DNA of 64,000 nucleotides from Seriola aureovittata (taxonomy: Eukaryota > Chordata > Actinopteri > Carangiformes > Carangidae), in contig NC_079371.1 in assembly GCF_021018895.1 (NCBI RefSeq), positions 8,617,501-8,681,500 of the forward strand, in the 5' to 3' direction. The stretch's first letter is position 1, and every line of letters starts with the position of its first letter. Made by a program: the position numbers and the translations under genes. The notes below the pieces were generated by a model, which did no database searches, was not told where the DNA came from, and saw nothing but the letters and a program-made list of their open reading frames with translations. This document shows positions 35,904-47,208 of the stretch, one piece after another.

Positions 35904-37346
35904 TTACGAATGCCACATCCCTCTGTGTTTATTTCCCTTTTCCGACCCCTTCTCTTGTTCTTCATGAGTGACAGTCTTATTTCCTCCACTGCCTGGCTTA
36001 CTATTCCATAAAACCCCTAATTGGTCTCGATAGCTTTTATTTATCACCGGTCGAATATGGATCCCTATAGAGCTCTCCGACAACTCAGTAAGAGAGTGGA
36101 AAGGGTGAACATGTTCCAAACTTAACATTATAAATCTCATGTTCTTTATATCCCTACTTTGCCATCAGCACAATCTAAATTACAGTGTCTGGAGTTTCCT
36201 CCTGCTCTTTATTTTTTTCTTTCCACTTTTCTAGTTTTTCTCCTCCTTCTTTCTTTTCGGTGCTTTTTGTCTCATCCGCGCTGTGTGCTCCTGCAAGCTG
36301 AGGAAGTGTCGGAAATTTAAATAGCAAGGTATATAGACGGGAGAGAGAAAGAGAGGAGATGAAAAAAATAGAAGTCAGAGGGAGGGGAGCTGAAAGAGAG
36401 AATAACAGCAGGAGAGCAAGGAGGAGGAGACAGGGAGGTTTGCTGGTGGCTTTCTGGTTTAGGTTCGTAACCTTCCTCTCTGTCAGCCGTGGTTAGATAT
36501 TAAATGATGGCAGTGTGATAGGAATTACCTCTTAACCCTCCTATTAAAGCCCTGTGGTCTGAGGTTTGGAGACGAGAGGAGAGGGAAGGAGCTGGACTAG
36601 CATTAAGGGAAAATAGGCATAGGTTGGAGGTTTTGCTTTTGAGGAGGGTGGGAGGTAAGGGCAAGAGGTATCAGGCTGGATAATAGTTTTTACCAGAGTT
36701 TTGGATCCTTCGGGGATGAACGAAGCATACGGTTTGGAGCTAGAGTCGAAGAGGTTGTCTCTTATTGGAAAATGCTTTAATTGAGTAGTAAGTGCAGCTG
36801 GTGACTGCCTGACAATGACAGATGAACGATAGGTATCAGGGCGGTCATGTGAAGGGGGGAGATGGATGGATGAAAGGATGCTAGTAGAGGATGAAAACTG
36901 CGGGGTAGATGGATGAAGGGATTGGAGTCCGTGGCCACACTAGGTGCTCAGTGGGGGGACAAAGATCGGCATGGTGAGATGGATGAAGGACTGGAGTCTG
37001 TGGGTTTCAGTGTGTGCAGTCTGTGGTCGTTTCCCCCCACAGTTTGCAGAGACTGTGGTCTCGCAGCACATGCACAGAGACACACAGTATCGCACACAGT
37101 AAGCTCGAGCTTTGAGTATAATACATTCGCTAGCAAGGCAGTGAATTTCTGGTTTGAAAAGCAACAGGATTTTTTCATGATGGCTCGGATGGAAAAATGC
37201 AAGCCGATGGTTTTGTGCATCAGTGCACATCACAGTCTATCAGGGAGGGTTTATTTTGCTAAGTGACTTGATGGCTGTTAGTCTCCTGTCTAATAACACT
37301 GACCCAGACTGAGTCTCATCCTGTTATCTTCACTTTCTCCTCTGGG

Positions 37347-37349
<3 letters not shown>

Positions 37350-37384
<35 letters not shown>
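37350..37384. repeat. (TG)17 microsatellite
   Basis: A GT array with a mixed GT-rich sequence after it to about 37430. Confidence 0.96.
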
Positions 37385-37388
<4 letters not shown>

Positions 37389-38499
37389 CATGTTTTATGT
37401 GTGTGTCTGTGAAAGTGTGTGAGTGTATACTGTGCAGGGACCCTGAGTGCACCGTCATTTGAACCAGTGCTGGTTTACTGCCAGTGATGCTCATGAAGCA
37501 GCATCATTCTCCTCCATTAAAGAGCTCAGGTTACAGTTGATTGGCTTGCATGAGCGGAGAGGGGGTGAGAGGAAGAAGAAAAATGAGAGTAACGTCAGAC
37601 TCGAGAGATATTTCCTCTTTTCCCTCACCACTGCAACTTCAGATTCTCAGTATTACATAATGTAGAAGGTGATTTTTCACCATCTTTCAACATTGGATAC
37701 AGAAATACTGAACTATACTGTTTAAGACTGTGTAACTTTTTAAAGATGAAATAACACAATCTGCCTCTCACAAATGAAAAGTTGAATTCATCAACAAAAT
37801 TCATTCAATACTCTCAGGGATTTTGCTGCTACAGCTGTACCTGGTCTGGTATGACCAGTAGCTTAAGGTGGCTAATGGTAGCTAATGCTAGCAAACTGGA
37901 CATAATTGAGTCAATGCGTGACTTTATGACCCTTCTCTCCTCTATTCAACAAAGATTATGCTTCATTGAACAGTACGAAACTGCATTCCACTGGAGAATT
38001 TTGATTTTAATTCATATTTATTGTTAATTAGCAAATGTGGTATTGCAAAATATAAAAAAATAAAAAGCTATTCTAAACAATAAAAATCTAACAAAATGAT
38101 GTCTTATTCAAGAATCTAACCTTCACGTTTCTGTTTGATTACCTGCTCTAGTGTAGCCCTGTGTCTTATTTTAGTTTTCAGCTTCTTCCTGCTCTCACCA
38201 ACACCGCTGCTGTTCTCCCTTGGTGTCCTCACTATACCCCATAAAATGCATCACAACAGGGATACCAGCAGCCAAACATGCAGCCTAAAAGGGTTTTGAC
38301 TTAATGGAGAGCGGAGTGAGTCTCTGTCCGCAGGGATGCTGGTGAAGGATTTTATCCAATCAAAGTGTCCTTGAGAACGATGCTTAATCCCCTACATGTT
38401 CACTCACTGTTGGCCCGCCTGGATAATACCTAAAACGTTAAGTGTAGCTGAAGGCTGGGAACAAGAAAAAGTTGTTTGGGGGGGTTGGGAATGAAAATG

Positions 38500-38700
38500 G
38501 CTGACAAGAGTCTACTGGTCAACGAATCATGACCTGGAAAGTTACCAGTCTAAATCCCAGCACTGATGATTGAAATGATTGAACGGTAATGAGACATGCT
38601 CCTCAGCACCATTAGGATACCCTTGAGCAAGGCACTTAACCTCCAAGTACTTTAGTGGAGCTCCCAGTGCGCTGTTACTGTAAATACAACTTAGCTGGTG
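38500..38700 (+). mobile_element. Diverged tRNA-derived SINE (V-SINE-like)
   Basis: AGTCTAAATCCC (38548-38559) looks like a decayed pol III box B. About 70 bp further on, CCCTTGAGCAAGGCACTTAA (38620-38639) matches, as I remember it, a core widely shared by fish SINEs. No tail or target-site duplication was found, so the boundaries are approximate and the copy is old. Confidence 0.6.
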
Positions 38701-39273
38701 AAGTCAGGGGAAGAGAAGCTGGATGGAGAGAGAGGAATGAGAGCAGGAGGGAAGGCTGAAGGGAGCGGAGGGTCATTTGAGATGTCTTTTCCTCCTAATT
38801 AAGTTAATGGAGAAAGACGAGGAGGTTGCCTTTAATCTTGGCTAATTGTCCATTTAGAGGCGACTGCCATAGTTTACCTGCTGGAATGTTACGGTTAGTG
38901 TTACAGGAAGTGGGTGTACTCTGTGTGTTCAGTGATTGGCTGCGACAGAGGGGGCCTCAGTGGCGATTGGTGGGAACGGCCTAGAAGGGTGAGGGGTGAA
39001 TGTAAACTGCTTGAACTCACGTGTGTCTCGTACTTTTTCATCATGGGCTAGTTCACTCATTTTCTATACTTTCTTCTTTTCTTCTTTTTTCATAGGCACT
39101 TGCTCTGTTGCACACACCCACACATAAACACAACCAACAGCTTTGATCTTTGTATTGCTGTCAGGGATTGTAAGATTGTTTTCTTGTCACCAGTCTCCAG
39201 GCCCTTTGTTTGGCTTTCACGCCACTGGGTGCTGGCGAGAAACAAATAAGGCTCAAAAACACAAACACAAACA

Positions 39274-39276
<3 letters not shown>

Positions 39277-39347
<71 letters not shown>

Positions 39348-39361
39348 CACACACACACACA
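39277..39361. repeat. (CA)n microsatellite, about 85 bp
   Basis: A long AC array interrupted once by ATGC near 39345. It is preceded by AAACAC units, suggesting growth from an A-rich hexamer. Confidence 0.97.
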
Positions 39362-39578
39362 GAAGCACACACAAATAAAGTCTCTCTCACGCCAACTCTC
39401 CTGCTGATTTAACACCACAGGCGCTGGATGCAGAATTGTGGGTCTGCATGTGTGGGTTGGTGCGTGTGTGTGCGTGTTTGTGTGTGTGTGTTGGTGCATG
39501 GCAGACTTGATGCTAAACCACACACCCACGACAGAACTTCCTAATAATTAAACATGACTCAGAAGGACAAACCATGGT

Positions 39579-39838
39579 ATGCAGCTACACCACAAAGCTT
39601 GTAGGACCTGACATGCAGCTGCACCACAGGGCCCATACACAGTTGTACACTGTGTGTGTATTTCTGTTAAGTTTATCAAACTTACTTATATTCAGTTTCG
39701 AAATATTACTCGGTCTATTGCTTCCTAAAGCAAGGATTAACATGTCAGCATATAGTTGAAATAGCAGTGGGTGTTCTGGCATGAAGCTGCACGAGGAGGC
39801 CCATTGTCTCCAGGATGGAGCTGCACCACAAGGCCCAC
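39579..39838. repeat. 34-bp-period degenerate repeat, 4 copies
   Basis: ATGCAGCTGCACCACAGGGC-type units start at 39579, 39613, 39781 and 39815. Within each pair the spacing is exactly 34 bp. The two pairs are separated by unrelated sequence. Copy 2 is cleanest and copy 3 is the most changed. Confidence 0.7.
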
Positions 39839-39923
39839 ACTGAGATTCACTGGTATTCAGGGAAAGGAAGAAAGAGAGGGAACGTGACCAGAGCTCATCT
39901 AAAAGAAGGCTGCTCTTAGCGGC

Positions 39924-39968
<45 letters not shown>
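39924..39968. repeat. (TG)22 microsatellite
   Basis: A pure GT array. Confidence 0.96.
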
Positions 39969-39971
<3 letters not shown>

Positions 39972-41579
39972 CCCACAGCCCAGACAGCAGTGTGATTTTG
40001 TCCCAAGACATATTTAGATAAATACACATTGCAGAGAGATACCGAAAACCAGGAGGGAGAGACCGAATGAAAGAAAATAAAAATAAAAAGAGTGAGAGGA
40101 AATGATATTGAGATAATTTGAAAGATTTGGAAAATCCAGGAAAAGTTTCATTCCTAAACTTTCATACATTTGTTCATACTTTTTGAAAAAACACTTTTAA
40201 GTAGAATTTGTGATAGTTAATAAATGCACAAGTAACTGGGTATCTGTTGGATTTCTGCAATAACCTAATTTCTTTAACATCACCTGGATAAAATCAACAC
40301 ACTGGGTCTGTTATTGGCTTCTTACAGGTATAGATGTGCAGGACAAAGACTCAGACAGGCAGTCCAGTGGGATAAAAGAAAAGATAATTACACATAGCTC
40401 TTGTTGTTTCCGTGTAATAGTTTCCTGTGGATACACAAAGTCTTCCTTCTTTGCTGACCCTGTTCTGCTCACAGCGGGAACATATGAATAAAATTTTGTC
40501 ATCTCTATTCTTAAACTTTTCCCAATTCTGAACAACCTGCTGTTAAAATGACTTTGTTTCTCATGCTTTGTGCGCTGTCCAAGTGTTGTTTTGGGTTTCG
40601 ACATTCCACATCTTATTGTGCAAGTTTTCTTTTTTTATCTCGCATACCAATTGTTAAACACTTGTCAAAGTTTGTGAATAAGTTTTTCATGCTGTGGAAG
40701 CAGTCAGTCAAGAGGCCAAAAGTTATAAAGTTTGCCTGTGTGTGTAGGCCTGCGTGCATCTTCCTATGTGGTTGTGTGAAACCAGAGTGTTTGATAGCAG
40801 CGTGAATTCACCAACCAGGCGGTCGGAAAGTTCACGGCAGCAACACCTTTCCCTTTCAGCTGCCTACTTTAGCAGCTAGCCATCTAGCTAGCTAGCCGCA
40901 GGGCCAGAACCTATGAAATGTTCGTGGGAGGCTGGGGGCCTGTAGATTTTTTTTTTTTTTTTTAATGTGGCAAAGAATTTTTATATGTTTGCACTGAAAT
41001 AGCACAGAGGCTGCATGTGGTAGTAATTTAACCTTGCAAATAAAGGTGAGTTGGATGGGGGAAATAGCCACAGAGCTGCTTGTACATATACTCAGTGACT
41101 TTCTCCTTGACCTGTTTACTCTAATAGGGATGTGTGTAGGCACATACTGTATACCCATGTGTGTATGTCCATTTGTGTGTTGTATGTGTGCTTATGTACA
41201 TGATTGTGATTGAAGTTGCGTGGCTTAATGTAAGCAATTAGGGTATATATGTGTATGAATATACAGCGTGTAGTATGTATTTGTATATATTCTCATGTAT
41301 GAACTTTTATGCTAAATGTGTATACATAGTTTAGTAATTTGTGTCTGCTTGCGTCTGCGTATTTGCTTATATGTTTGTATATGTCTTGCATTTGTTTGTA
41401 CATGTCTGCTTATATACATGTCTCTGACTTTGCTTATGTGTGTGTGTGTGTGTCTGTCTGTACATATATTTAAGAAAGAGGCAAACATGATATGGGGCCA
41501 AACACACTCGCACAGTGTTTAATCACAATTTAGGTTTACATGAGAACGCTAATCAAAAACAGACCTGGCTCCTTGGAAA

Positions 41580-41790
41580 GCTGCAGGAGGGGGAAGACGA
41601 AGAGGGGGAGAGGGAAGGAGGAGAGAAGTGAGGGAGAGCAGGAGTTGAATGGGGAGGCGTGATGGAGAAGTGGAGAGAAAACAATAAAATGTCGAGTGGC
41701 AGGTGAAGACAGGAGAAGGAGGGAGAAGAAAAGACAAAATAAATGGAGAAATGGGAGACGACAAGAGTCTGGAGGAGACAAAAGGTGCAG
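41580..41790. repeat. Purine-rich tract
   Basis: GA-rich on the + strand, with GGGGGAAGACG and AGGGGGAGAGGGAAGGAGG. It gives false proline/serine-rich frames on the minus strand. Confidence 0.75.
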
Positions 41791-41953
41791 CAGAGTCTGT
41801 GAGTAGGATTTTTAAGAAGCTTAAAGCTTTTGTTGATTGTTGACCCCATTTTTTCCCCTCTCACAGACTGGACTAATGATCTGGCTCTGATTTGAGATGC
41901 TTTATTTTTCCTAAAGGATGTTTTAAAAAACCTGGCAACTGGCTTCTGGCCTA

Positions 41954-41957
<4 letters not shown>

Positions 41958-42024
<67 letters not shown>
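41958..42024. repeat. (GT)33 microsatellite
   Basis: A pure GT array of 67 bp. Confidence 0.97.
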
Positions 42025-42027
<3 letters not shown>

Positions 42028-42770
42028 TGTGTGCATGTGTTGATGGGGTGGATTTCAGTAGTAAAAGCACAATGGAGTCGTATACACACTGCGCTCCATC
42101 ACTAACAAAAGTCAAACCACTAAACAAATGTAATGTCCCCCATAATTACAATCATGTGCATAAGATGATAGAAAAGACAGATTCTTTCCTCAACAAAGCT
42201 TTCAGTTTTATGTCACTGTTGCAGTTTTTATAGTGAAACCCCAGACTGCTTGTTTCAAACTTTTTTTTTTTCCAAGACTCACATAGTTTCCTGGGCAGCA
42301 CAATGAATTAGTGGGTAGACAGAAAACTCCGTAACGCAGAGGTCAAACTCTGAAATTCAGCAATGATCAACAAAGAGGAAGAAAACAAGGCAAAATTACC
42401 CAGGTTCATTACCCTGTGAGTGATTTGTTATATCTTTGTCATTTATGTAGTGATGCTTAAAAGTGTTTTAGCGTTATCATGGTTTGATTTAATTTCACGC
42501 TATTAATCATGTTGTAAGAATGTATTGTTTTTCAGGTGGTGGCTCTCTGATTCCAAAATAAATCTCTGTTGTAGCAGCTGAAACCCAACCGACATTCTAA
42601 GTGCTGTTGTAGAGTTATGATGATGTCAGCTGAGGGTGTCTGTCTTCAATCTCCTCCTGAATTCTGGGAAATGCTGTTTCCAGGTTATTTACTGTAAGGT
42701 GACATGAGGCAGTACAGTCAGTATAAATTGAAGCTCCAGCTCAGTGTGAGGTAAAAAAATAAGTGCTGAA

Positions 42771-42771
<1 letters not shown>

Positions 42772-42811
<40 letters not shown>
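42772..42811. repeat. (TG)20 microsatellite
   Basis: A pure GT array. Confidence 0.96.
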
Positions 42812-42812
<1 letters not shown>

Positions 42813-43292
42813 CCACAACAAGTTACAGATTGTATAAGACTCCCACATGGCCAAGTGTTCTTTAGTGCAGCTTTGCAGTCTTATGAAAGTCCCAGGAAAT
42901 CATTAAATTGACTGACATGTTCTAAAACAGCCCAGTATCCCCAGTAAATATGTCCGTATCGAATAATTCTGCACTTCACAATTCACATCCAGAGCCAATA
43001 CTCGGCGTCAATGCAGAAGGGACCAGCACAGCGCTGAGCAAAGGTGTGGTGGATGGGAATGTACTGTGCCTGACTTTCATGCAGGTGTCCAGAGTTTATG
43101 TCCTTTCACAGATCTGCAAGGTTTGCCTTGACCACAACCTTTCTTCATATTAACCATGCCAGGACTTAGGTTAACTTAATGATTAACTAATTAAGTAGAG
43201 GTAAAGGTAAAGTTGAATTCGGGTGTTTCATTATAAGAAAACGACTGATAATGAAGGGTCTGCAGATGCACAGAATTTGGTCTCAATGTATT

Positions 43293-43306
43293 AGAAATCA
43301 AGTTAA
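43293..43306. repeat. SINE target-site duplication, left copy
   Basis: AGAAATCAAGTTAA, identical to the copy at 43516-43529 on the other side of the SINE. Confidence 0.9.
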
Positions 43307-43515
43307 GGGGCGTCGTGTAGCGTAGTGGTCTAAGCAGGCGCCCCATGTGTAGAGGCTACAGTCCTCGCTGCAGTTGGCCCCGGTTCGAATCCCGCATCGG
43401 ACGGCCTTTCGCTGCATGTCATTCCCCCTCTCTGCCTCCCTGTTTCCTGTCTCTCTCCACTATACTATCAAATAAAGGCATAAAAAGCCCAAAAAAATAT
43501 ACTTAAAAAAAAAAA
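43307..43515 (+). mobile_element. tRNA-derived SINE, near full length, with TSDs
   Basis: A retroposed element of about 209 bp. The head contains a box A-like TAGCGTAGTGGTCTAAGC (about 43318-43335). A perfect box B, GGTTCGAATCC (about 43382-43392), follows; these are the internal RNA polymerase III promoter. A tRNA-unrelated CT-rich body follows, then AATAAAGGC and an A-rich tail ending in A12. Identical 14-bp duplications flank it, the mark of LINE-driven insertion. The intact box B and TSDs suggest a fairly recent insertion. It lies in the slit3 sense direction within intron 4. The family name is not assigned. Confidence 0.92.
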
Positions 43516-43529
43516 AGAAATCAAGTTAA
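43516..43529. repeat. SINE target-site duplication, right copy
   Basis: AGAAATCAAGTTAA immediately after the poly-A tail of the SINE. Its first A could also be counted in the tail. Confidence 0.9.
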
Positions 43530-43926
43530 ATTGGTTTCATCTATTAAAATCAGCTGATTTCTGGAAAATTAAGGTCTGATCTCCAAATTTATGCTCTCCA
43601 CCTCCCTGGCATCATTGTTAGTCTACACCAAACTAAATCATCTTTGAAATATGGATTCTGGACAAAAAACTCACCTCTCTTGGTGTTCTCAAATGTTGCT
43701 GACATCTGAGTTATAAACTCATCTTAGACACTTACACATATTGCACACATACTGTATTACGTGATACATTTTATGGTTCAGTGAATGAAAGTCAGTGGGA
43801 ATGACTCGGTTCGTGTGTGTGCGTTTGTGTGTAACATTTTCACTTTGTGGGAGGTCTACATAGCTACTGCTTTCTTTGTTGACGATTATTATGGCTACAG
43901 ACTACATGGCTGGAACTGGCTAATGT

Positions 43927-43928
<2 letters not shown>

Positions 43929-43991
<63 letters not shown>
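43929..43991. repeat. (CA)31 microsatellite
   Basis: A pure CA array of 63 bp. Confidence 0.97.
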
Positions 43992-43993
<2 letters not shown>

Positions 43994-45599
43994 GCACATG
44001 GGCAGACACATGTAAGTGTCTAGAGAGTCATACTTTCAGTATTTGGGCGTACGAGTGAATGTGTGTGCATATGTGTTTGTCAAAAGTCAGACTTGTGATT
44101 TATACTGTTTAAGTAAAGTCTGATTGTTACAAATGAACCCAAACTGTTATTATTGCTCTGTCATAATCAGAGTCAAACACCCACATAAACCAAATGACCC
44201 ACAAACACTCTGTATCTCATCATCAAACACACAGACAGACAAACACCACACATTCACACACGCTAACAGAAACACACTGCAGATGTACACAGCGCACCAC
44301 GCTCTCTGGAGAGATGCAAACAAACACGAACCAATTCTGTCGCTTTCCTCTCTCCTCATCTGTCTCGCTGTCACACAAACACATTCACGCAAAGGCAGCA
44401 CTCTCACACATGCGGCAAGTGTTTCACAACTGGTCGAATGGTTAAGAAAGTAAGTCATATTTCCTTTCGACCTTCCAGAAATGTCCCTTGTGTGTAAATC
44501 CTGTTGTATATGTACATTTGAATTGTCACTAACCAAAGGCTAGTGACATTTTTACACTGCACACAGAGAGTAAAGATGAATGACTGAATGGAAATCAGTA
44601 TTTCCTCTTCCACAGGCTAAGTGGTAAATCAAACACCTTTTCTTACAGGTTTTTATTGTGGATTAAATCATCCTCACGTTACTGAAAAACACAAGAATAT
44701 TTTGAGACCAAGTTCCTCCTAAACTGCAGTGTCATGCAGTGAACTGCATAATATAACTAAATCTAAAAGTTTTTCTGTTTGTCATTATGTTACTATGGTG
44801 TAACATGTTGGCTATGAGTAGCTAACGAACTCTGGAAGCTTTTACATCATCCATGTACCACTGCGGATGAGTCAACAGCAAAAATAACTAACATAAGCTG
44901 CTACATGCAACATTTTAACATCCCTAAATCATGACCACATTGAGGCCGAAATGTTAAAATAAACACTGCAAACAACAAAAAAAAAAAAAAACCCCACCAT
45001 CAAGAAGATTGGCAGCTTCTACCCGGCCTCTAGACTGAGTTTTACATCGTGTGCCACCTTGTCGATTTGGATGGAAATCCACTGGATTGCTTTATGGTAC
45101 GAAACTAGACGGGGTTGCTGTTGTCCTTCCAGCGCAAATGGAGCTAAAGTTTTCAGAGTTTTAGATGGCAGATAGAATGAGTAAACAACGTTTGATAAAT
45201 CACTTCCAACTTGATTATCCATTCAAGAGAAAACCTTTGACTGTACAGCCAGAGATCCCCTTTGCGAGTGTAGGCAGTGGGGTTAATGGGCAATATGGTC
45301 TTTATTTTGAGAACATTTCCATTAACAGTGCCACAGACTATGACATAGGCTACCAATCATCTTGATTTTCATGGTAACTTACCAGGCGGGCAAGTTGATT
45401 ATCATTACATGTTCAGTATGTTGGTTTAAAAATGGCACGCGTTGCACCTTTAACTGGAAAGAATGACGTGTGAGGAATAATGCAGGTTTGTGTAGCAGTA
45501 TTATACCTAATGTGCTGCGTCTAGTGTTAGATATACAGATAGGTGATAAGTTAAAGAAAAATGAGTGGACAAACACAACGGATGCAAACTCTCCTGTAA

Positions 45600-45716
45600 A
45601 GGTCACGAGGGGTCACTGAATGGTTTGGTGATGAAGACAGTGAGGTGCATCCCAAGCTATGGTGTGAGCAGTCACCACAGCTCAACCCGATTGAGAAATT
45701 TGGATCAACCTGTTAA
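45600..45716 (+). pseudogene. Tc1/mariner-like transposase C-terminal remnant
   Basis: One frame (from about 45615, stop TAA at 45714-45716) reads TEWFGDEDSEVHPKLW and then QSPQLNPIEKFG. W-F followed about 20 residues later by SP-LNPIE is the pattern of the last part of Tc1/mariner transposases, where the E of NPIE neighbours the final acidic catalytic position. The usual D of SPDLNPIE is Q here. The frame is short, no upstream catalytic region was found, and no terminal inverted repeats were seen. It is a dead fragment of an old DNA transposon. A different repeat carrying the same coding scrap is possible. Confidence 0.65.
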
Positions 45717-46490
45717 GGGCAACACACACAGCCTGTGTGTGTGACGCGTGCCGAAACACCTACCGCCATTTGTTTCTATGTAAGCTCATACACACAGCAT
45801 TTAGACAGTGTTCCTCAGCTTCATCATCATGAAAACACCAAATAAACAAATCCCGAAACGAGCCACAGCAAGTTCCACAGACTTAAAGAATTCATGCTAT
45901 TTGTATTCGTTTCCCTTTAATTTCACTGATTCATAGTAACAGCAAAAAAAGAAGAAAATTTATATTGCGAGATTCTGAAAGTGAGGCTCTATAGTCATTG
46001 ATGGTGGTAGTGGTAGGGTAGTCAGGAAGGTTCTCATGAAATACACAGTATTACAGAGGGAAAAATGACTGTGCAGGACTTTAAAGGCTAACCATGTACA
46101 TCAAAATACCTACATAGTCAGCAGGCCACCTAAACCTACTTCAATCATTTTCTTTCCCTCAAAGCACTCCTGTATGTAGATATTGTGCAGCCCTGTGGAA
46201 AAAAAGGGCAAACTGTAAGAAAGAAATAATGATGAATGTCACAGATTTGGATTCACAGTACAGAGAATGTGTAATAGAGAGACGGACAGAGTTAGGAACA
46301 ATCTGACTGTGAGACACAGAGTGAGAGAGAGGAGAATGAAGATAGAGGAAATGAAAGACTCAGCAGAAGTAGAGAGGGAGAGAGAGAGAGTCAGCCACAT
46401 GAATGGGGTGAGAGAAGATTTAACCAGGCCTCCTCTAAATACAGAGCACCGCAAAGCCACTTTAAAACCTGTAGAGATATATTTATACAT

Positions 46491-46491
<1 letters not shown>

Positions 46492-46555
<64 letters not shown>
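46492..46555. repeat. (AC)32 microsatellite
   Basis: A pure CA array of about 64 bp, downstream of a GA-rich stretch at 46265-46395. Confidence 0.97.
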
Positions 46556-46558
<3 letters not shown>

Positions 46559-47167
46559 AACATACTGACTATACGTGCAGTTTTGGTGTTTGTTTCTGCC
46601 TCTCACGTCTCTAAAACAGAAATACACAAACACACGCGCACAAAGAAAACCCCCAGTCAGTCTCAAACATGACTAACTTTAAACTTTTCTGATGTTATGT
46701 AATAGTTGGGGCGCCACCTGCTCAACTCAAACACAAAGCTTTGAACTTTAACATAGCTCAACATTTGTTAGTTTTACATTTAAACCCCCCCCCCCCAAAA
46801 AAAAACATTTACTTTGTTATTTTAGGACCAAAACTTGCCTATTAAGTCAGAATTGGATCTCAAGTCATACCAGTTACGTTGTCTTTGAAGAGATGTTTCT
46901 AACTCTATCTGTACCTACCCAAATAAAGGCATACTGGAATGGAAAACCGGCTAATTTTGTTAGGAAAACGTATGAAAAGATAACTGTGTGGGGAGCATGT
47001 GAGAAGCGGTTATTTTTAGGTTGAGAAAGATAATTAAAGATCCTAAAAAGCCATGACAGTTTGTGTATGTTGTTCAAACCGTGTTACAAACATGAGGGTT
47101 TATCTTGTTTGGGTTGAGAATTCTTCTCACGGCTGAAAATGCAGTGTGTAGACGTCACTGTGTGCTC

Positions 47168-47170
<3 letters not shown>

Positions 47171-47206
<36 letters not shown>
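47171..47206. repeat. (GT)18 microsatellite
   Basis: A pure GT array. Confidence 0.96.

Positions 47207-47208
<2 letters not shown>

Larger units (their letters stand above)
33554..43292 (+). other. slit3: slit3 intron 4, first part
   Basis: It starts at a GTGAGT donor. Contents: CT-rich DNA at 34062-34086, a GATA/GGAT array with a retroposon tail (34613-34705), CA/GT arrays near 35.87, 37.35, 39.28, 39.92, 41.96 and 42.77 kb, a purine-rich tract at about 36.33-36.44 kb, a V-SINE-like element near 38.5 kb, a 34-bp repeat at 39.58-39.84 kb and a purine-rich tract at 41.58-41.79 kb. No exon-like sequence was recognised. A diverged SINE head may lie at about 42293-42410 (GGGCAGCACAATGAATTAGT). 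Confidence 0.85.

Noticed and set aside
39579..39838. CRISPR-like array from the 34-bp spacing
   Set aside because: Only four degenerate units, no unique spacers between repeats, and a vertebrate genome.
41553..42089. 178-codon open frame on the - strand
   Set aside because: Made of a GT microsatellite (His-Thr repeats) and a purine-rich tract read backwards.
43307..43515. A functional tRNA gene
   Set aside because: Box A and box B are present, but the cloverleaf cannot be drawn well. A long unrelated body, A tail and target-site duplications show it is a SINE.
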